Origin: Alisma plantago-aquatica
Lineage: Eukaryota > Streptophyta > Magnoliopsida > Alismatales > Alismataceae
Length of the DNA: 64,000 nucleotides
Direction: 5' to 3'
Assembly: GCA_963693085.1 (NCBI GenBank)
Contig: OY856409.1
Span: forward strand, 1,536,363,072-1,536,427,071
The translations under genes and the position numbers were made by a program. Below are positions 51,036-63,076 of this stretch, in pieces. The stretch's first letter is position 1; each line of letters starts with the position of its first letter. The notes beneath the pieces are model-generated. The model was given only the letters and a program-made list of their open reading frames with translations, did not search any database and was not told where the DNA came from.

Positions 51036-54016
51036 TGTAAGGCCCCTAAACTTGCTTAATGAGTTGAATAACCTTAATTATCATAATTGAATTCTTATAA
51101 CCCTAATATAATCTTTTAATATGCTTTGAAATCATAAGACAAGATTAAGTTTCAAATTTGGTCCACTTTGGACATCGTTTGAGCAAGTTATGCAATTTTA
51201 TGCACATTTTGGATGTTTCTACAATTTACCCTATTGAGAGGTTTTCTTTGAAATTTATCACATTAATTATGTTCCTTGGATATTCTCTCATCATTCTCGA
51301 GCTTTTTGAGCCATGGGTCACCTATTTAATCCTTGGTTTGAAGGTGTTTTCTCCAAGGGTATTTTAGGATTTACCCCTTCATGGATGAGCTACCTTTAGT
51401 AGCTATCAACTAATGAATTATTTGTTTTTCTTGCAAATTTAAGAAATGAGGGATAATCATGTCTATATGGACGATGGGGGGGGGGTCTTCTTCTGTGTGT
51501 TCTTGTATATTCTTAATAGTTTAAGGCCATGGACACTTGGAAAGATACTAGAACTTCAACTTTTTCTTTTTTTCTTTATCTTAAAGTTTCATATACTTAT
51601 CCCTAAGCACCAAAACGAGCCATTTGCTCTCCAAAACATCTGTCCTTCTATGAACCTCATTCTCCCTCTGTGCTGCTTCGAATTTCTTATCCAAGGAAGA
51701 AGAAAGAAGAGATCTTCTTGGAAAAAGAATCAAGTGTTGCAATTGACTTCCTTTTAGGGTTTGAAATGCTTCCTTCCAGTGATATTGACCTAAAAGAGTA
51801 AGAATCCCCTTCTTTCCTCCATTTATTTCTTTTTTATCCTTTGTCCTACCTTTGTCTAAGCTGTTCCATGGTAGAAATTTCTCTAAAGCTCTAAAATTCT
51901 ACTTTTCTTTCTCCTTATGCTTAGGGTTTGTTCATTTGATGAAGAAAGGTGCTAGATGGACGAGTTCACAACTTATGCTTGGATTTTCTACCCTACCTGC
52001 TCATGTTTTCTTATTTTTGGGAATTTATCTTATAATTAGAGGCAATTTTTATAACTTTATCCATGTTTATTGCTTACCATAAGCTTGCTAGCTCATGTTC
52101 TTGCTTTTAATTGATGATCCTTACACAAAACAACTATGATTGACTTGGATTTCGATTTTTATAATGTTCCCTATTCTAATTTCAGTTCTAGATGAATTTT
52201 TGATCATGTGTACATTATTCCTAAGGTATAATATGACTTATATTAGGTTTGTTTGACTACCAATGGAGCTAAACACCTATCAACCAATGGTAAATTTTAG
52301 GGTTAAAAGTTGATTTCTTCTATAAACACATGACTCAATGGTGGTACCATTGCAACAACCGATGGTGTTGTCTTCATGACAACTGATGGTGGTGAACAAT
52401 GGTGTCAAATGAAGTTCACCCCTTAGGTCATATGTTGACCTAATTAGAAGCCTAGTGATTAACAACTAAGTACCCTAATAATGCTATCAATTAATGGTGA
52501 TATTAGTTTGATAATTGATGTTGATTAATGAATATAGTGCAGATCTAACAACCTATGGTGACTTAATGGTCACTAATGATGGTGGATCAGGTCTCCAAAA
52601 CCTATGGTGAGTTAATCATATAGTTTTAGCATCAATTAATTCTTAGACTAATGGTTTCTTGGGTCACTTGATGTAATGGTAGGACCTATACCGTAATTGA
52701 TGATTTTAACATATGAACTTGACCTAATGGTCAAGATCTAATGTTTATTCCTCCAACAAAGTGGAATGATGGCTAATGTTATATGTTGGTCCTAATAATT
52801 TGATTTATATTGTTTCCTTTATATGATCAACTTAAGGATCTTACTTGTTGACAGTGGATGGCTTGTTTTAAATGAACAGTCAATTGTGGGTTTTACCCTA
52901 CTCTCAATGAAACTTTTTGTGTTGTTAATCAAGGGATGTCTAGGGTTAGATGGTGACTCTTTCTAGATAACAAATCAAGGACTTCATAGATGGTTTATCC
53001 AAGGTTTTTACTTATGTAAACAACCAATGGTTCTGGGTGACATTGTTGTATGGTGATAGGGATTGAATGATGATAGAACAAATGGAGGGTTACCCTGAAT
53101 AAGGTAGTCTTACGTATTCACTCATATGAATAGAAGGGATGATAACCATATTGTATTGATATGTAACCCTAATGAGGTATAGCTTGTTATACCTAGCTTT
53201 AATATAACTAAATGATGATAATTGGGTATGAATAATGCTTGAATGACTAATAAAATCATGGAGTACTATATTACTGTTGTTGAAACCCTAGTATGCTATA
53301 ACCTGATTGATACACATTGATTTATGTGTGGATTCATACTTGAGAATAGTATGTAATGTTATGGTGATACTTCAACTTGTCGTGATTTAAGGTTTGGGTA
53401 TGAGTGTTGATTAGTAACATTAACATAATTTATTTTGTTGAACCTAACTCTAATGCAATTAGATTAGGATGAGATTCATGTTTAACCTTCTTATATGATG
53501 GCATGATGGTGGAATAATCTCCTTATATGGTCATAACCTTAATTTGTTAATTGGTGGTTATCATAGCCACATGGTTGATACTTTCTTATGCTAAACTTGT
53601 GCATTATGATTATGATGAGGGTTAATCATATCTACATTCCTTACATGTTGATGTGATAAAGGAATGTTCTTAATGTTAATATAACCCTACTATGATTGTT
53701 TATGAATATATCCCAACTTATTAATGCAATATTGTGTTGATACGGTGTATTATATGTAAGTGATGTTGTTGAGCCTTGCTACAAGGCATGGAAAGATAAT
53801 GATGATCTTGCAGGGAATATTATGATGGTCTTAATGACCTTTGGGCATGATTGAGCCCTGAATGAGGTGTAATCCTCTTATTTTGATAAGGGTTGATACC
53901 CTGTGATATTTTGAAAATGATTTATATCCTATGATATTATGATGGTCTTAATGACCTTTGTTCATGGTTGAGCCTTGAATGAGGTGTAATCCTCTTGTGT
54001 TGAAAAGGGTTGATAG
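51036..54016 (+). repeat. 3' LTR of the non-autonomous Gypsy element, interrupted
   Basis: Aligns with 44388 to about 47395 of the 5' LTR. Divergence is substantial (about 18 percent in the first 66 bp, lower elsewhere, by eye), so the insertion is old. It breaks off at 54016 against the Cassandra-like LTR. A G10 run lies near 51475-51485. Confidence 0.85.
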
Positions 54017-54304
54017 TGTAACATCCTAAGATTTAAGGCCTCGGATAATGATCTTAAAAGGAATGATTGGACTACCCATATCACCAAGGTGCACCTCCTT
54101 TTCTAGGAGCCCATCACTAAGAACTCCATAGTTAAGCATGCTCAGCTTGGAGTAGTATTGGGATGGGTGACCTATCGGGAAGTTGATCCTGGCATGTGCG
54201 TGACTGAGGACAAAGCATGTAGTTAAGACTAGTGGTAGTCTGTGGGGACAGTCGTCATTCTTGAAACTCTACTAGAGCCTTGGGAAGTGGGCCAAAGCAT
54301 TACA
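54017..54304 (+). repeat. 5' LTR of the Cassandra-like element (288 bp)
   Basis: TGTAACATCCTAAG ... GCATTACA. Size and TG..CA ends fit Cassandra LTRs (about 240-350 bp). Confidence 0.8.
54068..54215 (+). other. 5S rRNA-like segment in the LTR
   Basis: Clear similarity to the 3' two thirds of plant 5S rRNA: CCCATCA..AAGAACTCC, the A-box-like AGTTAAGCATGC (54130-54141), an intermediate stretch GAGTAGTATTGG, and the C-box GGATGGGTGACC (54161-54172) followed by GGGAAGT. The internal RNA polymerase III promoter elements are therefore recognisable. The 5' third is only weakly similar. It is not a 5S gene: the flanks are LTR sequence and several paired bases differ. Confidence 0.85.
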
Positions 54305-54306
54305 AT

Positions 54307-54318
54307 TGGTATCAGAGC
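54307..54318 (+). promoter_or_regulatory. Primer binding site of the Cassandra-like element
   Basis: TGGTATCAGAGC, two bases after the LTR end. Confidence 0.85.
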
Positions 54319-54645
54319 ATAGGTTCCTCATCTAATCCTTAATAATTATTAAATTTTACAAATTCCATAGAACCGAGGGAGTTATTAGAGGATTGTCCAA
54401 AAGATTGAGGTGCCTAGAAAAGGATCACATCTGGGGGCTGGCAATATTTTCCTCCGCACCACTATTCGGAATATATGGACTCCCAGATTGGGTGACTGCC
54501 TGGCCGATGTCTTAGGATATGACCCGAAATAAGATACCTTTAGGACTCTCTCATCTTGTTCATCCCTTCTCAACTCAAATTCCATTAAGGACCTCAAGGA
54601 TTAGGGTTTTCTCTCTTTTCGTCACCCTCTTGAGGTATGGGTAAG
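54319..54645 (+). other. Internal region of the Cassandra-like element
   Basis: No coding capacity recognised. It is longer than the short internal domain usual for Cassandra, so part of it may belong to a further, unidentified insertion. It ends at GTAAG, next to the Tekay-like LTR. Confidence 0.4.
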
Positions 54646-55114
54646 TGTAAGGACCCTGACCTCCATTTAGGGTTTACCTTGTTTGCTTTGCTTAACCCTG
54701 GTGCTTTTTTGCTTGCTAATCACCTTTGGTGGTGATTAGGGTTTTGGTTGAGCTTGTTGGGCCTTGTTGAGTGTTACCTTTGCTTCTTTGTGCCCTGTGT
54801 CGGGCAAGGGCAAGTTTGTGTCAGCCTGAGCTTGTGACGCCCAGGGCTGTGTCGCCCTAGGGGTGTATCGCCCATCTGTGTCGCCCATCTGTGTCACCCA
54901 TGTTGGGTGGGTGTGTCGCCTATGACCTTTGACCAAGCTTTGACCTCGTTTGTGTCACCACTAGTGGACACTTGGTGCATGATGCTTGCATGTGGGAATG
55001 ACCTTGGACATGTGTTTAGGGCTTGCTAGTGTGGCAGCTCGTGCACTAGGACAAATGTCCCTAGGTGGATGACACCTTGCTTGGTTCTACCTTGTTTTCT
55101 CCTCCCTTTCCTTC

Positions 55115-55122
55115 TATATAGG
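55115..55122 (+). promoter_or_regulatory. TATA box of the Tekay-like 5' LTR
   Basis: TATATAGG after CTCCCTTTCCTTC; conserved at 63533 in the 3' LTR. Confidence 0.6.
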
Positions 55123-55800
55123 CGGTTCCTTTCCTTTTCTATGAGTTCCTTTGGTCCTTTAGTTTCTTCTCCACCTTGGTGCACGATACCCTTCTCCCTT
55201 GCAAGTTTGGTGCATGACACCCTTGGAGGAGCTAGCTTGGTGGATGATTCTTCCTTGGAGCTTGGAGCTTTCTTAAGGCGGGTTACATAACTCCTAACCC
55301 TAACTATACTACCTCCTTTCATGTTCTTATATGTTGCTAGCTTTGTTTCTTGCCTAGTTGTTCTTGTTGGCCGAACCATGTGTTCTAGGGTTCCTTGGTG
55401 AGCAATACTCCTTTCTCTCCTTAATCTAGAGGAGTGAGCTTGAGCTCCTAGTTTCATGAGCAACACCCCTCTCTCTTAGTCGATTGAGGTGAGCTTGTAT
55501 TCTAGTTACTTGAGCAACACTCTCCTCTCACCATGGACTTGAAGGGTGAGCTTGGTGATAGTAGTGACTCTTTCTAGGGTTTATCCTTGTGTTTCCGTTT
55601 GGTGATAGTTGATGTGAAAGACCCCTCTTTCCTAGTCGATTGAGGTGAGCCGTATTCTTGACCCACTAGGGTTTCGGGTGTCCTTGTGCTTAAGGAGGAA
55701 GATGATCTTGTGAGATGTACCTTGGTCGTTATGAGCATGGGGAGGTGGTTCCCGACAGCCCTCTTGCCCTAGACCCTTGGGAGACATGCTGTGGAAGTTG

Positions 55801-56170
55801 AGACGGGCGATACCCCTTTGGTTCCTGTTGGTGACGGGCGTCACAATCTCACACTGCCCTGTGACGGCCGTTAGGCCATGGTTTGGATGGCTGGACAATA
55901 GGCCTATGATGTTAGCTTGAACTGTGCTCTTGGACGATATCCCTTGTGTTATAACCCTACCCGATATATACTCTTGTGACGGGTTGCTAGCAGATGGTGA
56001 CGGGCGTCACCTTGGCTTTGTATCGGTCGATATGTACCTTGTGACGGGCGTTGCAGCTGGGATGCCCGACACAGCCGTTGCCGCTTAGGCAAGGTGCAAG
56101 ACAACCTCTAACGCAGTGTTGCACGTTGCTTGGTGACATCCGTTATATGATGAGCGTCATGAGCTGGACA
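55801..56170. repeat. TGACG palindrome cluster in the Tekay-like LTR
   Basis: Perfect GTGACGGGCGTCAC at 55831-55844 and 55997-56010, with partial copies at about 55803, 55861, 55977 and 56041. Each half contains TGACG, the core recognised by TGA-type bZIP factors. It lies about 0.7-1 kb downstream of the TATA box, so in the transcribed part of the LTR. Confidence 0.65.
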
Positions 56171-58244
56171 TTAGATGAGGGCTGGCTGCCCGACACACCC
56201 TTTAGTGAGGGTTCTTTGTGCTTTTAGTTAGGGTTCTGCCCACATATATATGTCGTTTTACTCAATGTCAATGGTTATGGTAACACTTGCTTATGCAACT
56301 CCATATCTTTATACATGAACATGACCACCTGGATTATTGGTAGTAAGTTGAGATAATGATAAGCACATAGTATGGTTTGCTTAATGATGTGTCTTATGTA
56401 CATGATCATCAATTGATGTATGATTGATATAGAATATTGATAGCATGGTCCTCTATTAAGCCTATGATTATTGTGTACACTAACCATGCAGGTGATGCAT
56501 AGACAAGTAAAAGGCTATACGGTATGTATATGATGAGCAACATTGCTTTGAAAGTTACTCTTGATGGTGAGATAACATGTATGATGTGTGACTGAAATAC
56601 TAAGGATTTCTATCCCATGATGATGTAAGCCTTGAGGGGCAGTGGCAATATATGAAGAGGGATCGAGATCCCATGGTATGTGATGATCCTTGAGATGGGT
56701 CTGGATGATTGGCAAGAGGCCAAGTAATAACATGTAATGTTGGATCCTTGTGATGGATCAGGATGACATGATTACAATAAAAGCATAATGTTGAGTTTTA
56801 TGTTGTTTATTCTTGTTATAGTTTGCATGTTATACAACTTGGTTGAATCTTGCAATCCATATAAAAGATACTAATTAATCACAGTGGAATATATCATGTA
56901 GTTGCCATGGCCATAGATCCATCATCGTCAGGAGCTGGTGATGGTGAAATGGGTTCTCCTACGGGTTAACCCGGAGTGCATATTGTTGAATATGTGAGGT
57001 TTCTCCTAGCCTAAAGTGAGGAGGTAAGAGTGAAACTTCGGTTGTAGACTCAGGATATGTGATGAGCATGGTGAACAGGACCATGGCTCCGTATATGTGA
57101 TATGAAGAGCATGAATGCGTTCATGGCTTAGAGCACGGTGAACAGGCCCGTGGCTCTGATATACTAGCGTCGTGACATGTACCGAGGCGGGATAGAGGAT
57201 GGGTAGCCTATGGAGTTGACCCTGTGGCTGAGGCCACTTAAGTATGAGACTGCGGTCCTGCTTGTATTGTCCTCGTGTACTGACCACGAGGTGGGAGGTC
57301 GTGCAGTCCGGCTCTTCCATTGACCTTGTATGGAATTGGTTATGGGCTTCACAGCTGAAGGTTGGATTTGAACGGTACGGTTCACTTCCTCAGGGCATAA
57401 TAAAATGTAATCCAGCCGAATAGTATTTCTTGCTTAAGGAAAAACACGGAACATTAGATGAGGCCTTGCTTGTGTAATTAATCTTGTTATATATTGCAGT
57501 TGCTTATATGTTCCTCATGTTATGCAACAAGATCTTATAAATCTTATGTTCCAGAAAGAGATAGTTAATGATATGTCCTATGAACAACCTGGTAAGCATG
57601 ATGGTACGAATATCCGTGTTGTATAGACTGTTATTATTCTACATTTTACTGTTTATCTTCTGTTGTTGCTTTATCCTTCTGGTTTTATAGTTTCGGTGGG
57701 GAGTTATGTTTCTCATTGGGACAATGTTCGATTGTCTCACCCCAATGGGTTTTCAGGTGTTCGAGCTAGACGTGGTGGTGGTCGCGGAGTTGCGGCCGAG
57801 CAACAAGAGGAGCAGTAGAAGGCAAGCGATGGATATGCTACTGTTTTGGATGTTTTGTAGTAGAGTCTAGAGTCATCCATGTACTCTCAGGTCCTTTGAG
57901 GTGTTTTGATGTGTTTCATGTTGTATAGTTGTTGATGATTTTGTATATCCTACTGCTGGCCAGATGTGGGCCTTTGTGGATGTATAAACAGGTGATGAAC
58001 TCATGTGATGGTTAGACAACTGATCCTCTAAGCTGTGGACACGTATCAGATCTTGAATATGTTTATATAACATGTTTCTTTGCAGGATGAGGACTGGAAT
58101 GTAATAAGTTTCTCAGTTTATCTGCTTGCCACAATCAATTTTAATTAACCCGTGTTTTTGATAATCTGTGGTTATGGTGATTTCTGCACATTTTCGCGTA
58201 ACACCTCCCTGTCTTTGTGATAGTGGGATGTGTTGCCACATGTT

Positions 58245-58256
58245 TGGTATCAGAGC
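58245..58256 (+). promoter_or_regulatory. Primer binding site of the Tekay-like element
   Basis: TGGTATCAGAGC, four bases after the LTR end. Confidence 0.92.
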
Positions 58257-58365
58257 TCTAGGTTCGCTGAGTCTACATGGATTTAGGACTAGGTTGAGTC
58301 TGTTCTTGTGAGTTGTCCGGATTTTCTTACGATCATCTTCTACCCACAGCAGAAGAGAAGTCAAT

Positions 58366-61300
58366 ATGTCTGGAAACCATGAAGAACATGCTCCTGAGTA
58401 TAGCGATGCTGCATCAGTTGATGGAGCTTAAGGACAAGCACATGAAGATCGGGTGCCTGAGGTCCCCCAACCTAACCCAGCCATTCTTAAACATCCTGCC
58501 TATCAACAGCTTATGGGGCAGATGATGGCTATGATGAATCTCATGGTTGAGCGGTTGCCAGTGCCTCCTCCGAGAGCACAGGCTCCCCATGGATAAGCAT
58601 CAGGTATTGAGAAAACCTTCGAGCGGATTTGCTGAGTCAGATCTTCGGATTATGCTGGAACGGCTAATCCAGTAGATGCAGATCTGTGGCTGACAAGTCT
58701 TGAGAAGGCTTTCCGGATCCTCGACATACCCAAAGTAGACAAAGTAAAGCACGTTGTCTACCTCCTGAAGGGTAGTGCTGGTCACTGGTGGACCATCGAG
58801 GAAGAGAAGCGGCCTTGTGAGATGATCGGTTGGGAGGTTTTCCGGCGCGAGTTCGTCAGCAGATACTTTCCGAAGACGTATCTGGACGAGAAGATCGGTC
58901 ATTTTGAGTGTTTGCAATAAGGAACGATGAACATCACTGAGTATGAGGCCAAGTTCATGGATCTGTTGAGGTTTTTTCCTCACATGGCGGTGACAGATGA
59001 GGAGCGAATCAAACGTTTCGAGAAGGGTCCGAGTTCTGAGTTGACCACACCTGTTTCTGTGTTAGAGAACCGAGAACGGTTTGCTAAGTTTGTGGAATCT
59101 ATCCGGAGGATCGAACGATCAGTAAGGGAGAAGAGAGAGTCTATGGCTAAGAAGAGACATGCTTAGTTCCAAGGACAAAGGTTTGGTGGCTTCAAGAAGC
59201 CCAAGTTTTCATCGTCGTCAGTGATGAGAGGTTCTGGTGTACCGTCTCAGTGGTCTTCAAGTAAGGGAAGAGGTTATGTTTATTCACCATCAAAGGCATA
59301 CAGTACAGCATCTGTGGCAGTGACAGGGCCAGCTAGGCCACGGTTTGAGGATAGGTCATGCCATCTTTGTGGACAGATCGGACATTTCAGGCTCAATTGC
59401 CCGAACAGAGATGTTGAAGTGACACAGCAGCCGAGGCAGAATCAGCAAGGGTCAGATCGACATCAGCCTAGTGGTAACAGAGGGCGAGAACGCGTTCAAG
59501 CGTCGCAAGTGGGATTGTCTGCTCAAGGAAGCAGAGGTCGTGGACAGCAAGCAACGACTCGACTCTATGCTATGAATCAGTCGGAGGCGATAGTCAACCT
59601 GCGAGTGGTGACAGGTCAGATGGAGTTATTTCATTCTGATATGTCTTCTTCTTGCTTTATATATGTTCTGGTTGACCCGGGTGCTACACACTCTTTTATC
59701 GCCTATAGTATGCTTGAAAACTGTCGTTTACCTGTTAGATATAAGAAGGATAGTTTGTTGTTCGAAACCCCTCTTGATAGTTCCTCGTTGCTTTGAGAAG
59801 AGTGTCCATCTTGTGTCTTGTCTTTCTTGGGACACAACATCCAAGTGGATCTTATACCACTTGATATACGTGGTTTTGATGTTATCCTTGGGATGGATAC
59901 CTTAGAGAAGTATAAGGTTGTTTTGGACTGTGGTTCCAAACAAGCTATGTTTGATGATGTGGGAGAGAATTGGATCTTCCAGAGAGATAGGAAGATTCTT
60001 TTGACGTGTTTGGTATCAGCGATGGTGGCAGAGAGGTTGCTACGACAAGGATGTGAGGCGTTTCTAGCTCATGTTGTGGATACCGTTGTGGCTACCAAGG
60101 CAAAAGGTCCTAGTCTTGAGGAGGTGTCAGTTGTCTGAGAGTTTGCCGATGTGTTTCCTGATGAGTTTCCTGGTGTTCCTCCACCCCGGGAGATTGATTT
60201 CGAGATCAATCTGGTACCAGGAACGCATCCAATTGCACAAACACCGTATAGGATGGCTCCCGTAGAGATGGAAGAGCTTAAGAAGCAGTTATAAGAGTTG
60301 TTGGAGAAAGGTTTCATCTGACTGAGTTCGTCGCCTTGGGGTGCCCCAGTGTTGTTTGTCAAGAAGAAGGATGGATCGATGCGGTTATGTCTAGATTACC
60401 GGCAGTTGAACAAGGTCACGATCAAGAACAAGTACCCATTGCTGAGGATAGATGATCTGTTCGATCAGTTGTGTGGTGCTACAGTGTTTTCAAAGATCGA
60501 TCTACGGTCCGGGTATCATCGGTTGAGGGTTAAGGCGAATGACATACCAAAGTCAGCTTTCAGGACAAGGTATGGTCATTTTGAGTTCGTGGTTATGCCG
60601 TTTGGGCTAACCAATGCACCTGCTGCTTTCATGGACTTGATGAACATAGTGTTCCGTTTGTTCCTAGATCAGTTTGTTGTAGTCTTTATAGATGACATCT
60701 TGATCTATAGTCAGAACAGGCTAGAGCATGAGCAACATCTTCGACGAGCGTTGACTCTTCTTCGCCAACATCAACTATATGCCAAGTTTAGTAAGTGTGA
60801 GTTCTGGTTGGAAGAAGTGACTTTCTTAGGTCATGTGATATCTGCTGAAGGAGTCAAGGTAGATCCAAAGAAGGTGGAATCCGTTGCAGAATGGGAACAG
60901 CTTAAGACGCCGACAGAAGTTCGTAGTTTCCTAGGTTTAGCAGGTTACTACCGGAGGTTTATCAAGGACTTCAGTGTGATTGCATTTCCAATGACAAAGT
61001 TTACCAAAAAGGATGTACCTTTTGTTTGGGATGATCGATGTCAGCAAGCCTTCCAAAGCTTGAAGGAGAAGCTGACCAGTGCTCCAATATTAATCCTGCC
61101 GAAGTCTGCAAAGGGCTACGTTGTATTCTGTGATGCTTCCAAGAAAGGTTTAGGTTGTGTGCTAATGCAGGAAGATCATCTGGTTTCTTTTTCTTCGCGA
61201 CAGCTTAAGAAACACGGAGAGAACTATCCGACTCATGACTTGGAGTTGGAAGCAGTGGTTCATGCGTTAAAGATTTAGAGACACTATCTGTATGGGGAAG

Positions 61301-63066
61301 TGTGCCAGATCTTTACTGATCATAAGAATCTAAAGTACATCTTTTCGCAGCATGAGTTGAACATGAGACAACATCGATGGATGGAGTTGATCAATGATTA
61401 CGACTGCACTATCGAGTATCATCCTGGTAAGGAAAATGTGGTAGCTGATGCGCTTAGCAGAAAGTCTTCTTCTTTTTCTTCAAAGAAGGCACAGTTGAGT
61501 TCTCTAGTATGTCATAGGCGGGATATGTTTGTTTCTTTGCAACAGATGAATGTGCAGATGGAAGTTTCCTTGCTAGATGGACTTTTAGCACAGATGCAAG
61601 TCAAGCCTACATTGAGACAGCAGATCAAAGATGCACAACAAGTAGATGATGCAGTACAGTTGCTCAGATCAGAGTTCTGCAGTGAAAAGCGTGATGGGTT
61701 CCATGAGTCCGAGGACGGGCTAGTTTGCTATCGTGATAGAATGGTGGTTCCAGATGTTGATAATCTGAGGAAGTTAGTGCTCGAGGAAGCACACACGTCG
61801 ATGTATGCTATGCATCTAGGTGTCACCAAGATGTATCATAGTCTGAAAGACTTGTATTGGTGGCCTGACTTGAAGAAGGATGTAGCTGAGGTTGTGGCTA
61901 GATGTGTGGTATGTCAGCAAGTGAAGGCTGAGCATCAGAAGCCGACAGGTACATTGCAACCTTTGCCGATACCGTAGTGGAAATGGGATCCTATAACCAT
62001 GGATTTCATAGTTGGTCTACCCAGGACAACTAGGAATCATGATTCTATTTGGGTGATAGTGGACAGATTGACGAAGTCTGCCCATTTCCTACCAGTGAAG
62101 ACAATGTATACCGTGGAAAAGCTCACTCGAGTGTATGTGGATGAGATAGTACGGTTGCATGGTGTGCCAGCGACGATAGTTTCTGACAGAGGTCCTCAGT
62201 TCACAAGTCATTTCTGGGAACAGTTGCACAAAGCCTTGGGAATGCAGTTAAGGTTCAGTACCGCCTTCCACCCACAGACAGATGGACAGTCTGAGAGGAC
62301 TATTCAGACTTTAGAAGATCTCCTTTTATCTTGTGCTTTGCAGTTTCCAGGCAGTTGGGATGTACATCTCATTTTGATAGAGTTTGCCTACAACAACAGT
62401 TATCATCGGAGCATTGGTAGGGCTCCTTATGAAGCTTTGTATGGAAGGAAATATAGATCCCCTTTGTGTTGGTATGAGTCTGGTGAATATCAGTTGTTAG
62501 GTCCTGAGTTAGTACAATAGACAACAGAAAAGATCAAGGTGATACAGCAACAGTTGAAAGTGGCACAGGACAGGCAGAAGTCTTATGCAGACAATCGTCG
62601 ACGGCCTTTGGAATTCTAGGTAGGAGACAAGGTGTATCTTAAAGTCTCGCCATGGAAAGGTGTGCTAAGGTTTGGTCGGAAGGGTAAGTTAGCACCCAGG
62701 TATATGGGGCCTTACCCAGTTATAGCACGAGTTGGCAAGGTAGCCTACGAGTTAGAGCTGCCTCCAGAGTTGAACAAGTTACATCCAGTGTTCCATGTTA
62801 GTATGCTGAAGAAAAGTCATCCAGATACAGGAACAGTGATACAGCCAGTTGAATTTGAGCTTGATGAAGATGTGACCTACGAGGAAGGACATGTGGCGAT
62901 CCTTGATAGAAGGGTTAAGAAGCTGAAGAGGAAGGACCTGGTTCTTGTGAAGGTTCTTTGGCATCACCGTGGCGTTGAGGAAGCCACGTGGGAGCTTGAG
63001 GAAGAGATGAGGAGGAAGTACCCCTCGCTTTTCTCTTCAGATTTCGGGGACGAAATCCCTTTGTAG
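58366..63066 (+). pseudogene. Gypsy polyprotein, one frame with 13 internal stops
   Basis: One frame runs the full 1567 codons without an indel. Gag: retrotrans_gag about 58680-59110 and a CCHC knuckle (59359-59400). Protease: VDPGATHSF near 59671. RT: from about 60150, with [10 protein letters not shown] and the catalytic FIDD (60685-60696). RNase H: near 61120 ([12 protein letters not shown]). Integrase: zinc finger (about 61780-61930), core with the Asp of MDFIVG (62002), SDRGPQF (62182) and the TDGQSERTIQ region (62279). Chromodomain: about 62900-63040 (VLWHHRGVEEATWE). Stops start at 58429, 58594, 58633, 58918, 59164, 59794, 60136, 60292, 60319, 61276, 61975, 62518 and 62617; the terminal TAG is at 63064. 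Chromodomain elements tend to insert into heterochromatin. Confidence 0.93.
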
Positions 63067-63076
63067 GTGGTTAGCT

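Larger units (their letters stand above)
44388..54016 (+). mobile_element. Non-autonomous Gypsy derivative with very long LTRs
   Basis: Direct repeats starting TGTAAGGCCCCTAAAC at 44388 and 51036 enclose a tRNA-Met-type primer site (49336) and a 1.7-kb internal domain without coding capacity. The 3' LTR is interrupted at 54017 by a Cassandra-like element, so its last ~1.9 kb are outside the window. Sequence after the primer site, and the GATTTCGAGGGTGAAATCC motif just before the 3' LTR, match the Tekay-like element to the right (GATTTCGGGGACGAAATCC). It is thus a LARD-like derivative of that lineage. The probable left duplication is GTCAT (44383-44387). Confidence 0.82.
54017..54645 (+). mobile_element. 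Cassandra-like TRIM retrotransposon, left part
   Basis: LTR 54017-54304 carries a 5S rRNA-like segment, followed by a tRNA-Met primer site (54307) and about 330 bp of internal sequence. The next LTR (54646) belongs to another element, so the right half of this one should reappear past the window. Terminal-repeat retrotransposons in miniature with 5S sequence in the LTR are known in plants as Cassandra; they encode no protein and depend on others for mobility. Confidence 0.8.
54646..58240 (+). repeat. 5' LTR of the Tekay-like element (3595 bp)
   Basis: TGTAAGGACCCTGACCTCC ... TGTTGCCACA. TATA box at 55115. Upstream of it (54845-54920) are repeated TGTGTCGCCCAT units; the 5' LTR has one unit more than the 3' LTR. 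Downstream (55800-56170) is a cluster of GTGACGGGCGTCAC-type palindromes. Open frames within are composition artefacts. Confidence 0.9.

Noticed and set aside
54068..54215. Functional 5S rRNA gene
   Set aside because: The 5' third is poorly conserved, several bases differ from plant 5S, and the segment lies inside an LTR with a primer site next to it.
58366..63066. Stop-codon readthrough or an altered genetic code in the Gypsy polyprotein
   Set aside because: All three stop types occur at 13 scattered sites and the nearby kinase gene uses the standard code; point mutation is simpler.
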